A DNA stretch of 64,000 nucleotides from Malania oleifera (GCF_029873635.1 NC_080417.1:26298182-26362181), one strand, 5' to 3'. Positions 11,886 to 24,788 are shown, counted from the stretch's first letter. Translations and numbers: made by a program. Notes: generated by a model from the letters alone, not told the origin.

Positions 11886-13228
11886 ACTGCTCACTTCTAA
11901 CAATCTTTGGTCATGTTTTTTTAGAGTTAAATATTATAGAAATGATCATTTATTAATAAGGAAGGGGATGCCAAATGACTCTTGGTTCTGAAAATCAATG
12001 ATGACCACCATTCTGAAAGTTATGGATAATGTTAAAATTTGAGTGAGAGGTGGGAACTCTTTTTTTTGGTTCGATAGCTGGCTTACATCAGGCCCGTTAG
12101 CTGTGCACACTGAGGATATTTTGAACAAGAAGTTGTGTATTAAGGATTGCTGGTTGAATAACAAATGGAACTCTGATTTATTAATGGAATTGGTTAGGGC
12201 CGATAGAATAATGGAAATCTTGCATAATATGCCAATTGGTAAAAGTGGTCAAGATATATTCATCTTGAAGTCTGCCCCTGACGACAATTTTTCTACAAAA
12301 ATGGCATGGGAGGCAGTGCGGAGCAGAAGTGATAATTTTAAGTGGAATGACTGGTTTTGGCATTCTCTATTGCCTAGAAGAATCTCAATGTGTTTATAGA
12401 AGACCTGGTTTAGATGCTTGGCAGTAGATGATAGAATTCGGGCCAAAGGGATATCGATGGTTTCATCTTGTGATTGTTGCGTGAAGAGAAGTCAGGAAAA
12501 CACTAATCACATTCTTTCTTTAGGCGAGGTGGCTTCAAAGGTTTAGCGTCAAGCTAGTGTGGTGTTGGGGATTCCTTTCCAACGGTTCATTCCCTGGAAA
12601 AATTGAATTGCAAACTGGTTCCACTATGCTCGAAAATCATCTATTAAAGGTATTTTAATCGGTCTGATTCCGTGGTGTCTCTAAAATAGAAGATGCAAAG
12701 CGAGAATGGAAGGAGTTTATCAAAGTGTGGATCAGATGTGGAGAAGTGTTTGATACTAGGTTAGTTTTTTAGCTGAAAGCTCTAATTCTTTTTCAAAAAT
12801 TGAAAATATCGGACATTACGATTTTGAAAAGAGTTTCAAATTCAGCATCAGGGAGTTTGCGCCAAGCTTGGAAAAATTATTTTATGGGTTAAACCCCCAA
12901 CAGGGTGGATAAAACTTAATTGTGATGGGAGCTGTAAGGGCAATTCAGATACTTCAAGAGGTGGAGGAACTATTTGAGATTGCCATGACATAGTGACTCA
13001 CAAATTGTTGTTAATTGGTTTCGGAAAGGTAGATGTACCTTGTGGTATCTTTGGGATTTTTGGGAGGATCTCGTGGATGAATTAGAAGGTGTAAACTTCA
13101 TGGTGATCCATCAATATAAGAAAAACAATAGTGCGGCTGATTTTTTTGTTAGAGAAGGAGAAATGAAAAACATTGTCATCTACGAAGAAAAACATCTTTT
13201 ACCATGTTTTCTAAAAGTTATCCTTTAA
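11886..13228 (+). pseudogene. LINE ORF2 C-terminal region (zf-RVT and RNase H-like)
   Basis: Downstream of the solo LTR the LINE continues with a WFRVKYY-like segment, then a zf-RVT-type region containing FFWFDSWL (about 12061-12084) and WHSLLPRRISMCLW (about 12358-12400). The RNase H-like end begins WIKLNCDGSCKGN at about 12907 and shows an NNSAADFFVREG block at 13123-13158, matching the usual N-x-x-AD-x-LA pattern. Several stops interrupt the frames, so no product is expected. In plant L1 elements the RNase H-like domain is a late addition to ORF2. Confidence 0.8.
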
Positions 13229-13489
13229 ATGGATAGGTTGGTTTGGTTGGTTTAGATTTTTTTATTTTAATTTATTTTATTATTTTTGTTTTTGATAGGT
13301 CTGTTTAGATTTGTTTCTTATTTAGTTTTGTTTGGATGTTGTTTTTGAGAGGCATTTAATTTTTTTATCTGTAATCTTTCAGTACTTGTCTTGTAATCAC
13401 GGTATTCCTCCACCAAAAGTGTAGGTATATTAATAAATAATTAGGAGGTGCCGCCCTCCTTTAGTTGAAAAAATAAAATAAAAATAAAT
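13229..13489 (+). other. LINE 3' UTR and A-rich tail
   Basis: T-rich non-coding sequence containing CTTGTAATCACGGTATTCC (about 13390), GTATATTAATAAATAA and GGAGGTGCCGCCC, ending in an A-rich tail. The same phrases in the same order occur at 50930-51022, showing that both are 3' ends of one LINE family. Confidence 0.85.
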
Positions 13490-14779
13490 ATATGATTATC
13501 TCCTAATATATATTTTTAATTACAAAATAGTTACTAAAATTTCTTATATTTACAAAACTGACCCATCTATGAATAGTATCATTTATATGTGGTCGAAAAT
13601 TCATCTTTCATTACTTTTTTTTTTTAATCAAACACTTGGCAGTAGCTCCTCTTCAATTTTTTTTTTTCTTGAGAAGGATAAACAATTTTTACAAGAAATT
13701 AAATTGATTTCTTTTAATCAATTCTTTTTTAGATGTTTATGTTCTTACCAAACAACTATAGAGTTCAAATTAAATCTAATTAATATTTTATAACTTATTC
13801 CATATTTGAGAGTTTAGAATTGAAACCTTGGATTAGGTTTTCACTCATAAAGTTATTTTATTAGTTTTTAATAATATAATAATTTATTTATTTTACTTAT
13901 TAAAGAATTTAAAAATAAAGTTATTATTTGATATATGAAAAAATAAATATAAAGTGAAATTGATATTTTTTGCACATTTTCCTTTAGAAAATTATTTGTA
14001 ATATAGGTCAAAGTTGAAGAGGTGCCAATGAAAATTCTCATGGTCTTTCACGACTTGGTTGACCAAATACATAATCAGAAACCACTGACCCAGCATGTGA
14101 CGATGGCCTTCAACCTAAACGAGACAAAATAAACCCTACTTTTAACTTGCCAATACAAATTATGGATTACATTCACTGTGGATTACTCATCTTCTTCATA
14201 TAATTTTTAGCCAGCAGCACCTATCATTTTCATTATCTCGGAACTCCTACACAGGAAGCTCATCGTTCATTATTTTTCTAAAAATGCCCCCACTGCAAGC
14301 CCAAAATCTCCACCATTTTAAGCCCAATTTGGGAATCCTAGAAGGGCAATTGTGTCATTCAGACTTGGACTTTGATGCACACAGCGTATGACAGCGATGG
14401 TGTCCTTGACCCCGAGTGAATCGCAGCAACGGCCCGTGCAAGCCACAGACATAAAGCATGAGAGAGAAAGCGAGAGAGAGAGAGAACATGAGTGTCCAAC
14501 GAGACCCACACCCACAATATCAAAAGCAGCCATGGACACGCTGGTAAAGTAGAAAGCGGAAACAGAATCCATCAACGACAATCCTCTCTTTATTTTACTT
14601 TGCTTTTGTTTTTGTTTTCGTTTTTGTTTTCTGGCTTTTGAAATTTATAGGGACACATATTATCATTCCTCTCTGGAAGTCTTTATTTACTGGTTCCCTT
14701 GATGCTTGACATCGGAGCTCCGTTCAATCATTTTCGGCGCTCGTGGACTCTAATTAGTAATAAAGGGGTAAGGGAGATG
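13490..14779. other. Intergenic DNA upstream of the BTB gene
   Basis: AT-rich, without a recognisable gene or repeat family. A (GA)n run lies at about 14462-14485. GC content rises toward 14300-14560, where a minus-strand open frame appears only because of the GA repeat. This stretch should include the promoter of the downstream gene, but I cannot place a TATA box. Confidence 0.5.
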
Positions 14780-15387
14780 GGTTTTCACTGGGCTCGCAGA
14801 CCACTCTGCTGGTGGTGTTGTTGGTGGTAAGTGCTTGTTCTTTTCGTGGGGGAATATATTTGGAGTTCGCTGTTTTTTACAAGCAGTCTTCATGCTTCTT
14901 TGGTATCTGTGTAGCTATAATAAATTCTGCGGGGATTTGTCTGTGACTCGATCTGGAGAGGCCGAGAAATGGATTATTCACGGATTTGAGTGCCCGTTTA
15001 AGATATAGCTTCTCTTCCATGGTAGAATAAGATTTTTAAAGAAGTTATTGTTTTTTTCCCTTTGAAACTGCGTTTTCCCCATCTTTCTGCAAATTTTGAG
15101 TTGCATTTTAGGCAGCTGTTTCTGAAGCAATGACTTCTATTTATATTTCTTATAATACGCAATTCTTGCATTTTAGAAAATAATTTGACTCTAGAGTTTC
15201 CCTGGTTTCAATTTTGTATATACTCACATGTTTAAAGTGTTTTCTGAACAACCGAGAGTTTAACTTGTAATTTGTTGTTTTAATGGGTGTCTGATCGTCT
15301 GAGTACTTATTGTCGCCCTTCGAGTTTGAGAGTTCCCATCGTAAATTCCACATCTTTACCGGAATATGCTATAAAATATTGTTCAAT
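14780..15387 (+). promoter_or_regulatory. Probable 5' leader of the BTB gene, with a possible leader intron
   Basis: The sequence just before the start codon shows features of a spliced leader. A good donor, GTGGTAAGTGC, lies near 14826. A T-rich stretch ending TTGCATTTTAG (acceptor at 15110-15111) could close a leader intron of about 285 bp. The transcript start is not visible. Leader introns are common in plant genes, but this one is inferred only from splice-site shape. Confidence 0.35.
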
Positions 15388-18300
15388 ATGGCTGAAATTA
15401 GACTTACAAGGGTAGAACAGGGTCAAACAAAGATAAAAAACGTCCCAATTGCTGTAACCCCAGAAGGTTTTTGGTGCTGTCCCTCACCTGTTGGGTTCCA
15501 AAAGACCCTTAAAGCACAAAATTCTTTAAACAGATCCAAAACTTCCGACCCACCACCTAAAACCTATGTTCAGAAGAAACAGGCTCTATTGATTGAGAAA
15601 AAGTCACCACCCACCCCATCAAGATCAGGAGCTGCTCCTGATGATCACAGAATTTTATCTTCTGATACACCTGGTCATGCTGCATCTGGGGTTACTGAAA
15701 GAGCACCGAGACCGAAGATTGAAAATTTGCCGAGAAAGGTAGCAATAGAATTCGGTGAGCTTGGGACCAGTGATCTGAAGGTGATTTTACATGGAAGGCA
15801 GGGATTTGTCGTGAAGCTGAGTGTTCACAGGAATGTGCTAGTAGAAAATTGTAGGTTCTTTGCTGATAAATTTTCAGAACAGCAGGCTGGTATGTCCTCT
15901 CTTGAAATTGAAGATTGCGAGGATGTTGAAATCTATGTTGAAACTATGGGACTGATGTATTGCAAAGAAATGAAGCAAAGGTTAATCAAGCAAAGTGTAT
16001 TGCGAGTGCTTCGAATTCTCAAGGTAATTTGGGATCATGTATGGATAGCTTCTTTAAATGTGTGACTCTGGGGTTGCAATTAATATGTTATTTATACTTA
16101 GTTTTTTCTTGTTTAGGTCTACAATTTGTTTCATTGATTTGTAGCCCCCCTTTTTTTCCGGTAATGCCTGATTATCAGAATAGTTTAGATCCTTGGATTT
16201 TATGAATAAACATGTTTAGCCATTTATGACAGTGGATATCTCTCTAATCTTAAACTTATGCTGTACTTAAAGGTGACTTTCCTTCGATCGTGAACTCATG
16301 AAGACATTGTTTTAGAACCTCACATTGGTGATTTCTCCATGCTTTCCTCTTGCCTTTGCACCAATGTATTCTTGTGTTTGCAGGTGACTATTCGAGAACT
16401 ATTTTGAGAAAAGAAGCAATTGAATTTACCAATGTTTTAAAAGGCTCAATCAAGGCTCACTCTTAAGGTTGAGGCATGCCTAAAATGCCTTGAGGCTCAA
16501 AATCTATAATCCCAAATTCTAGAAAAGGCTAACACATTAAATGCTGAGGCTTACGCATTTGTAGAAAAGGCATGCCTTTTGGACATTTTTAGTTGAGGCT
16601 TACGTATTTTGGGTGTGTCATTTCAAGTTAGATTTGGCTTGAAAAGTTTAAGTACATGTTAATATAAAAAGAATTTCGTAATATGAGTAGATTTCTAAAA
16701 CTCTTGAAGCTCAATCTTTCCAAAATAATTGAGAGTTGTGTCTTGGATCATGAGAACAATTTGAATTTTGTAATAGTATAGCTATTTCATGGAAGGATTT
16801 ACATCATGAATTCAAGTTAGCAATTTTTAAATGGTCCAAAAATAGTTTGCAAAGTATATTTAATTTTTATTTACATTATATTTATGAATTTATTAAATTT
16901 TATTTTAAATTTAAAATATATGTAATTTATTTACATGTTTTTATCAAAAATATAGAATTCTCAAAAGGCTTACACCACAATACTTTAAGGCTTACGCGTA
17001 CCTCACCTCTTAAGAGTTAAAATGCTTTGCCTTATGCCTTTGCCTTTTAAAACATTGGAGTTTACTGGTATTAGCAGTAAATATTACCTGATGTCATAGA
17101 GATTTTAGTATTGATGAGTGAAATTACAGCTGTTCCAGCTATTGGTTTCACTTTCACATTTTGGTACGATCAGTTGGCTTAGAACTTGTAGTGGTTTGAA
17201 TAGTGGCCCTAAAATAGTTTTTGTTTGGAGAAGCCTGCAATGCTTGTGGTGCGAGACTAAGCTGCTTCATCTAGTGGAAAATGAAGCCTCACAGTCTCAA
17301 GAAAACTTATTATTCATCAGATATCTATGAGGCATATTGAATTGTGAAATGAAATGTTGAAGTAAAACATTAGGCAGCTGAAGTGTCTTATGAATTATTT
17401 ATGTTACTTTTTAGATTCTTAGTTAAGAAAATGGATGAAGGGGTTGAGAGACATAAAATTAGGCATAATTGACCCAATTTCTTTTTTCTAAAGGGGTAGA
17501 AACAGTAAGGGTGAATAGACTGTTGATGGATGTATGATGCTGCTGATTGTTATAAATCAAATTCAAATAGTCAAATAAAACATTTGAAGTGGTTGAGAGA
17601 CATGGCAGTTTGTAATTTTGTTGATTCATGATTATAGTTTTGAGGCAGCTGAAGTGTCTTATGAATCATTTATGTTACTTTTTAGATTCTTAGTTATGAA
17701 AATGGATAAGGGGCTGAGAGACATAAAATGAGGCATAATTGACCCAGTTTCTTTTTCTGAAGGGGTAGAAACAGTGAGGGTGAATAGACTGTTGATGGAA
17801 GTATGATGTTGCTGATTGTTATAAATCAAATTCAAATAGTCAAGTAAAACATTTGAAGTGGTTGAGAGACATGGCAGTTTGTAATTTTGCTGATTCATGA
17901 TTATAGTTTTGCTCTAGGAAAAGTGCATTTAGTTATTGACTACATTAGAAAAGCATGTGTTCTTAGAATGAAAATTTATTGATCCAAGAACACTAGCATA
18001 GTACTAGTCTTATAGGGAAGGGCCTTGTGCTTTAGGAGAGTTACACATGGGTTTTTCGATCCTTCTTCTAACTTTAAAAAAAATAATAATAATAAAAATA
18101 AAAAAAAGTTATGTTGCTTCATGAAGGCTTGTGAATAACAATCCTAAGTTCATGTATTACTGTTTTCTTGTTGTGATTATGTTAATTTGCCACTATGTAT
18201 ACAAGCATCTGCTCATTAATGCGGAAATCTTCCAGCTGCTTGTCCTTGTTAATTGTTAATTTGTTATGCTAGGAAGTCTCATATTCCAATTTGAGGATAC

Positions 18301-20036
18301 TTCCAAAGTTGAGCTTAGCAGTCTAAAATATCTCTTCTTACCATCGCAACTGTATCCCTTTGGGGCTTTGATTTTTGTTTTTGCAGAACCATAAAGTTGT
18401 CTTTGTTGTCTTGCCACTTATTCCAACATCTTTGTCATATATATGCTCCTTTCTTATGAAGATATTGTTTCTTGATGGTCTAATATCTTGTATCATAGAG
18501 CACAACTGGTATTATTTTCTTATCGATTAAGTCATATAACATACATGAATGTGTGTGTATTATATATATATTTTATATTCTTGATAGAGAAATCAGGACA
18601 AAATATTATGATCATCAGGTGACTGTCTACCAAGTTGTCTTAGTTGTCTTCGCTGTCTTGCTACTTATCCCAACATCTTGCATCATATATGCTCATTTTT
18701 TATGAAGATATGACCATCCGTTCGAACTTTATGGTAATGAAAACAGACCATCTATTACACAGATCGACACAAAAATGGAAACAAGAAAACCAACAGTTCT
18801 CCAATGCACCATTTGGATTCTGAAGTTGTCTTGCCTGTTTAGGTATTAAGAGTGTTGCCGTGGGGTGAGGGAGATCCAGGCTACCAATCTTACCCATCAA
18901 AAAAGAAAAGGATTCCTGATCTATTACTAAAATTGTTTCGGGTTCTCTGCCACACCCAAAGTTTTGTATTGTTCTTGCATTTTCTTGTAGATTCAACTAT
19001 GATGTGTGTGAAAAGATTTATGGATTTTCTCTTCATATGTCACATAATCACTTGAACCAAACTGTTTCTGTAGGTTGCAGAACAGCTTGGGTTCAACTCG
19101 TGCATGCAGTCATGTTTGGAATACCTGGAAGCAGTCCCTTGGGTTGGGGAAGAAGAAGAAAAGGTGGTTTCATCGGTACTGCGTCTCCAGAGTGAGGGTA
19201 TTGGAGTCACCCCTGTATTGAAACGAGTCTCTTCTGATGTCTCCAACCCTCCTAAAGACACACTTGTCCAAATAATTGAACTGGTTCTTAAGAGCAATGA
19301 GGAGAGAGGCCGACGAGAAATGAAATCTGTCGTATTGAAGCTACTTAGGGAGAATAAATGTGTCCCAAACTGTGCTGGCTCAACTGACATCTGCAATGAA
19401 ACTATTTACAATTCGTGCAAAACCTGCTTGCTGTCACTGCTGTCTTTATTCAGGCAAGCTGCAGAACCAGATTTCTCTGGAAAACCCATGGTCAGCAGAG
19501 AACCTGTGGTGAAGCAATTAGCCCTTGAGGCTGATAACCTCTCGTGGTTGCTTGAAATTTTAGCCGACAGACAAGCAGCAGATGAGTTTTCACTAATGTG
19601 GGCTAGCCAGCAAGAGTTGGCATTCCTACACCCAAAGCTGCCTGTTGTGTCACGTCACCATGTTAGTTGCATTACAGCAAGGCTCTTTGTTGGTATTGGA
19701 AGAGGGGAGGTGCTGCCTTCGAAGGACACCCGTCAATTATTGCTGCAGACCTGGTTACAGCCGTTGATCAATGACTACAGCTGGTTGCAGCATGGGTGTA
19801 GGTCATTTGATCGCAAGGTTGTGGAGGAAGGAATAGGTAGGACAATCCTGACACTGCCTCTAGAGGATCAGCAGAGCATTTTACTAGCTTGGTTGGGCAG
19901 TTTTTTGAAGGCCGGTGATAATTGCCCAAATCTTCAGAGAGCCTTTGAGGTCTGGTGGCGGAGGACTTTCATTAGACCTTTTACAGAATCCCAAGGACAT
20001 CTGGTCCAGTCGGATGGCTCAACGACATCAAGGTAG
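15388..20036 (+). CDS. BTB/POZ domain protein, At3g50780-like (2 exons)
   Basis: Two exons join to a 532-residue protein: 15388-16023 (212 codons) and 19074-20036 (320 codons plus stop). The 3050-bp intron has a GTAATT donor and a TTTCTGTAG acceptor and is phase 0. The start is the first in-frame ATG and opens MAEIRLTRVEQGQTKIKNVP, the conserved N-terminus I recall for the At3g50780 subfamily, followed by a GFWCCPSP motif (about residues 31-38). A Ser/Pro/Lys-rich linker (about 45-110) leads to the BTB/POZ fold (about 117-225), with KVAIEFGELG, SVHRNVL and the helical RILKVAEQLGF straddling the splice junction. The rest is helical, BACK-like, ending about 20 residues after a WWRRTF motif. BTB proteins often act as substrate adaptors of CUL3 ubiquitin ligases; the partner of this subfamily is unknown to me. 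The gene looks intact and its length is close to the Arabidopsis relative (about 520 residues). The intron carries repeats annotated separately. Confidence 0.9.
16430..17057. mobile_element. hAT-like MITE in the BTB-gene intron
   Basis: A 628-bp block with inverted ends: CAATGTTTTAAAAGGC at 16430-16445 and GCCTTTTAAAACATTG at 17042-17057, an exact 16-bp terminal inverted repeat. It is flanked by an 8-bp duplication with one transition, GAATTTAC (16422-16429) and GAGTTTAC (17058-17065). An 8-bp TSD and a CA...TG end fit the hAT superfamily. Subterminal regions are enriched in AGGCTTACG and GAGGCATGCC phrases on both sides in opposite orientation. There is no coding sequence, so it is non-autonomous. 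Confidence 0.85.
17372..17911. repeat. Tandem duplication of about 271 bp in the intron
   Basis: Sequence starting AGGCAGCTGAAGTGTCTTAT at 17372 repeats from 17643 to about 17911 with few differences, including the GACTGTTGATGGA and GAGAGACATGGCAG phrases. High similarity suggests a recent event. No coding potential. Confidence 0.9.
18395..18712. repeat. Pair of diverged about 75-bp direct repeats in the intron
   Basis: A phrase group (TTGTCTT...TTGTCTTGC, ACTTATYCCAACATCTT, ATATATGCTC, TTATGAAGATAT) occurs at about 18395-18465 and again at about 18633-18712. Similarity is clearly lower than in the 271-bp duplication. Confidence 0.75.
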
Positions 20037-22105
20037 TAGGCCAACAGAAACACAATGGGTGATGGAAGTAATGACAATATATGCAGTAGAGATTATATTG
20101 CACAGTATAAAGAGTTACATGGAGAGACTTAAAGAATAGGAAGGAAAACATCAAAATAGTTCTTTCCCAGCGAGAACTAAGATGATAAATCTAGTTGAAG
20201 TGTAATAGTAACAGGATTTGGGTTGATTGTTTCACTTGAAATTTCGAGAGAGAAATGTAGTGTGGGGTATTAAAGCTTGCTTTTGCATTGATACATGTTT
20301 GATGATTGCCTGATGTAAAAATTCAAGAGCAGAAGTATCGTGGTATTGTGCTTTGTGTGAACTAAATTAAATGCTTAGAAATGCATTTTTCAATGGAGTT
20401 TGACAATGCATATATGAATTCTTACTGCTTATGCATATGAAGTTTCAGTTATCTTTTTTTCCTTTTATGCTAGCATATTGAAGGCTGTATGAGGTATGTT
20501 TGCGCACTGTGGTTTGTGGTTACCCACAAAACTGGTTTCTCATAGCCGAGCAAAACATTACCCCTGCCTGTCAAGTAGTTTTCTCAGTGTCTTCATTGTG
20601 CATGAACAATTACGCAATTAGTTTTTGTCTAATTTCTGACTAGTATATTCATTTCTCATTCTATCTACTCGATCCTTTAACTTAGATGTGAAAAGTTCAA
20701 ATCATGGAAACAACTTCTTCAAATTCCCCAAAGTAAGGCTGTATACTACCGTATCCTAGCCCTTCATATGGTGTTGGAGTGTTGTGCACTTGGTCTTGTT
20801 TCTTTCATTTTGTGGCTGGAGTCCAGTGGAGGGCAGAAAAACATGAGGCTGAAAGCCCTAGTTTGTGCTGTGTTCCAAGTGGTGTTAGATCTCCTAATTG
20901 GTTTTAGCTGTGACAAATGAATTGGGATTGTGGCCTCTAAGAAAAGTCCTTGATGTTGTTCCTATTCTAGAAACCAGGCAAATCCTGTTGGTTTAACTAC
21001 CGTCGATTAGTTCAACAACAAGATGAATGCGGTAATAACAACAACAAACCAAATTTTAGTCTCACTAGATGGGATTGACTGGATGAATCTTTTCTCGTCA
21101 ATTTATGTCATCATGGACAATTTCCTTGGACAAATTTAGGACAATTGAATCTTTACTGTCTCATTTTAAGTCATTTTTAGATCTATCCCTCCCTTTTCTA
21201 CCCCTCACAATAACTAAGTCACTTTTCATCGGTGACGCATTATGTGGCCTAAAGAACTAGATAAAATTATTCAGAAAGTCTTATAATTAGGGTCTAGAGC
21301 AGCATGCCTAAAAAAGATGGTTAGGCTAGGTCACAAATGGGCAGCTAGTCTTGAAACTTGATATAGTTTTAGCATGTTAAAACCTCCAAAATTTTGAATG
21401 AACATAGGAAATGGTCAAATAGGCCATGCCTTGCAAACCCAAATAGTTGGATAAGGCTCACTGAGTTTAAAGCTAGATTCATTCGTGCAATGCCAAAGTA
21501 GGCACCTAGGACCTTGATTCTTGGTCTCATGGTCCATGTCAGGGTTTTGATTTTGAGCCTAGAGCTGCGGGCGCATGCACGGTGAGTGCCAGCCCTTTTA
21601 TCACAAGAATACAGAGGTTAAAATTGGTTGATGTTGTTGATCTGATGTCATTTTTAAGTCCTCGCTGATGTCCTTTTGGAAAGTTGTTAGCTACTGAAGT
21701 TATACAGATTATTGACCTTATGAAGTCCAATGATGTTGTCCACTGGGTGTTCAGAACCCCCAGAGATGCTTATTTGTTACATGGTGAAAATTTGAAATAA
21801 AAAACCTACAAACTCCTCCTAGGTGAACAAATTAATGGACTTGATCCTCTATGTCGACGACTGTTGCAAAACAAGGTAATTGCGTGGCATGCAAGATCTT
21901 TCTTCTCCAATCTTGTTTTGTTTCTTCCATTTTTTATAGTTACCCAATGTCACAAGGTTGGAGTTTATTTCTAACTTATGATGTATCAGGGCTTCAGATT
22001 GATATTCTTTATTAAATATCACACCAATGTTTTACCTTTTTTTTAAATGGGATATTCATGTTTTATAGCAATCTTTATATTGTGATTCTTTATTATCACA
22101 TTGAT
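20037..22105. other. 3' flank of the BTB gene and intergenic DNA
   Basis: The first few hundred bases after the stop should be 3' UTR, but I see no canonical AATAAA and so cannot place the end. From about 20500 the sequence has mixed composition without a long open frame. A SINE-like fragment lies at 21020-21240. Apart from that I see nothing recognisable. Confidence 0.5.
21020..21240 (+). repeat. Degenerate SINE/LINE-tail-like fragment
   Basis: AACAACAACAAACC followed by TAGTCTCACTAGATGGGATTG and a GGATGAATC phrase resembles a widespread plant interspersed repeat whose core reads like CCACTAGGTGGGGTCGGCTA. The match is weak and the ends are not defined. Confidence 0.35.
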
Positions 22106-23267
22106 TGTTAGCTTTTCTACATTTCATCCCATTTTGATAATAACAAACCAAAGCATCTAATTGTGCTACTAAGTATGTATATAGGTATTAAAGTATCAAG
22201 CACAATAATAGATGCAAATTGGAAAGCCATGAAGCTTACAAGGCGATGTTATTTGGCTATGAACATGGAGCTTATAAAGACCAATCTTTGAAGACTATGA
22301 CTATGATCATGGAGCTCATGAAGTCCAAACTTGAAGAATTAAAAGAATTTATTTCATGTATATTACATATAGGACCTATGTAAGTACACTAACATTGATT
22401 ATGTGAAAAAGCTCATAGGTGACTTTAGTTAGACCCTAGGCATTCTATATTTCATTGAAAATTATTTTATAAATGTGCAAATTTTATTTCAAAGTATTAA
22501 AATCATTTTTGGAATGAAAAACTCCAAAACAAGATTCTCCAAATCTCCTTCTTTTTTCTGCATCCGTCTTGATATGCAATTTCTCTATCTATATCTTCTT
22601 ATCTTCAAAAATTTTCAACACAAAAGTTGTGGGATGTTTTCTTAGCTTTTTGTTGATACCTAGATCGTTCTTTTTGGAATTCTCTAGAAAAAGTTATGTT
22701 CCAAATACTGAAGGGTGTTTTAGGAAAATCTCGGCTAAAATTTTCAAAAAACTCGGGTGACCGAACCAGGCCATTCGGGCGACCAAGTCCCAATTCGGTT
22801 GATTGAATCCTGCGGCTGAAAGCCACAATGGCAAGAAAACGGCTAGTTTTCAAATGATAAATTATTTTTAAAAATGCAACGATCATAAAATGGCTAGTAA
22901 ATCATCTTGCCTGTAAATATAAGGTTTTTAACTTGTCTTGGCCACAAGAGAAAAGAGGAATATACATCTATCATACACATCCAAGTTATTAGTCTTGATT
23001 GAAAATCCTTTTCAAACACTTTGCATTTCTAGTTTATTTTTCAAATGCACACTTACTCTCTTGCTAAAAAATCATTCTTGAAATTCATTGATTGAAGAGA
23101 GACCTTCTAGTTACTCATTGAGCTTCATTTCATAATCATATTGAGAGTGTATTAGTTTGCTATTTCTATTGTACTTATCTTGTGATATCCCGTGAAAGAA
23201 AGATTTAAAAAGAATTTGATGTTACTACCCATATCAATAAGGTGCACCTTTCTTTTTGGGAGCCTTC

Positions 23268-23342
23268 CCATAAGAATTCCATGGTTAAGCATGTTTGGCT
23301 TGAAGTAATCTTGGGATGAGTGACTTTCTAGAAAGTTTTCTC
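23268..23342 (+). promoter_or_regulatory. 5S-rRNA-derived block in Cassandra LTR 1
   Basis: Same block as in the second LTR, aligned at CCATAAGAATTCC, GGTTAAGCATG and TTGGGATGAGTGAC. It is more diverged from 5S than the other copy. Confidence 0.8.
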
Positions 23343-23439
23343 AAGAAGTGTGTGAGTGAGGACAAAACAAACTAAAAAAGACACGTGTTGGTCTGTGGGG
23401 TCAATCATTAGTTCGATAAGGCCCGCCCTTATTGTCTAG

Positions 23440-24788
23440 TGATGTAGGACGGGAATGGTCGACCTATGTCCTACGATTCAAACCTCACACAAGCATATAC
23501 ACTTTAAACACTTTAATTTAAAAATTTAATTATCCAAACATAAACACAATAAATCATGCTTTATTTCACATGTTCAAGGATTTTGAAAAGGTGTATGACT
23601 TGTCCAACAATTAAGTCCCAATTGGTTCTTTCACAAAGGAATCAAGTTATATGTTGAAAAGTTGTTATTTCAAATATTAAAGAAAAAGTTCTATGTTTGC
23701 AAACTAATATTCATACAATTGATTTTAACTAACAAGTACCAATATTGTAATCTATGGATCAAATAGGTTATTCAAAGATGTGATTTTAATCTACTAGCAA
23801 GGGTTCACAAAATATAGCAAAGGATTCAAACACAAGTACAGAAGTTACCAAGGGATTGATTTGGATGACTTGACGTTGTTCCACACGTAGTTAGGTCACA
23901 CTGTAGGTCCTTCGTACAAGCTTTGAATCACAAGATGAACGCAACAATGAAGTGTAGATGATAATCGTCGTGTGGTTGTATGAAGGTGCTAGCTGTGTGG
24001 TGTTAATGGGGGCCGTGAGAGTATTAGATGGAGTCGTTGGATAGTTTAGTGATCTCTCACCACTTGATCTCCGGAGAGAACGCCGTAGCCTCACACTACT
24101 CACTCACAAGGAGAGGGTCAAGCTTTACAAGCTTAAGCGAAGAAATGTTTCTTCTATATTCAACTTCAACTTCATGTCTTATTCTTACAATAAGAAGGCT
24201 ATTTATAGGCATAGTCTGGGAGACAAAGTATTAAACACTCAACAACTCTCAACAACTTTCAATAACAACTCTCAACAACTTTCAATAACTATTAACCTAA
24301 CACAATTAATACTTATTAAAAAACAAGGAACTCTAACTCATAAGCACACAAGTCAAGCTTAGTTGTCTTGCATTATTACAATTCAAATTTGAAATTTAAA
24401 CATATTCCAAAAGGAAGGCCAAAATCGTGTGCGGCCCATTGGAGCCATGTGGGGCTCAAAAGCTATGTGGGGCCCACATGGGTTTTGAGTTGGACTTTGC
24501 TTCAATACTTCACTTGGGTCTTCAAGCACCTAATAATCAAGAGATAACATATCCATGAAAAATATAAATTAACACAATAACAAAGTCTTCACATAAAAAA
24601 ATCTTCCATCAAAGAAGTAGAAGATCTTCAATTGATTCCATGTGTTTCTGCAAAACAGATATAAACAATAGTGGACATCTAGAGGTCATTCACGCGCCAC
24701 CATGTCAGCAAAGGGGTAGACATCGGGAGGTCGTCCATGTGTCATCATATCAGTAAAAGGGATACATAAAGCATGTTGATCCTCATCA
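23440..24788 (-). repeat. 3' LTR of element G
   Basis: The left-hand LTR (1349 bp) matches 27638-28257 plus 37719-38473 throughout, for example at the TGATGTAGGACGGG edge, the CTTGATCTCCGGAGAGAACG block and the CATGTTGATCCTCATCA edge. An ACAACTCTCAACAACTTTCA-rich short tandem region (about 24240-24290) differs in length between the two copies. Confidence 0.9.

Larger units (their letters stand above)
7325..13489 (+). mobile_element. L1-type LINE, decayed, with nested insertions
   Basis: A plant L1-clade non-LTR retrotransposon in the + strand. In order it shows an ORF1 with a DUF4283-like nucleic-acid-binding region (7325-7948), an apurinic-type endonuclease (from 8609), reverse transcriptase (about 9900-11300), a zf-RVT-type region and an RNase H-like end (to 13228), then a 3' UTR closing with GGAGGTGCCGCCCTCC and an A-rich tail (13443-13489). 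The ORF1 frame is open only from a non-ATG codon right after a stop at 7322-7324, so the 5' end is missing or mutated. Several stops and frame changes break ORF2. Two insertions lie inside: a solo LTR (11305-11880) and a 32-bp LINE tail (9151-9182). I found no convincing target-site duplication for the LINE itself. Confidence 0.88.

Noticed and set aside
14318-14581. Minus-strand open frame before the BTB gene
   Set aside because: It depends on a GA repeat (SLSLSLS) and has no recognisable domain.
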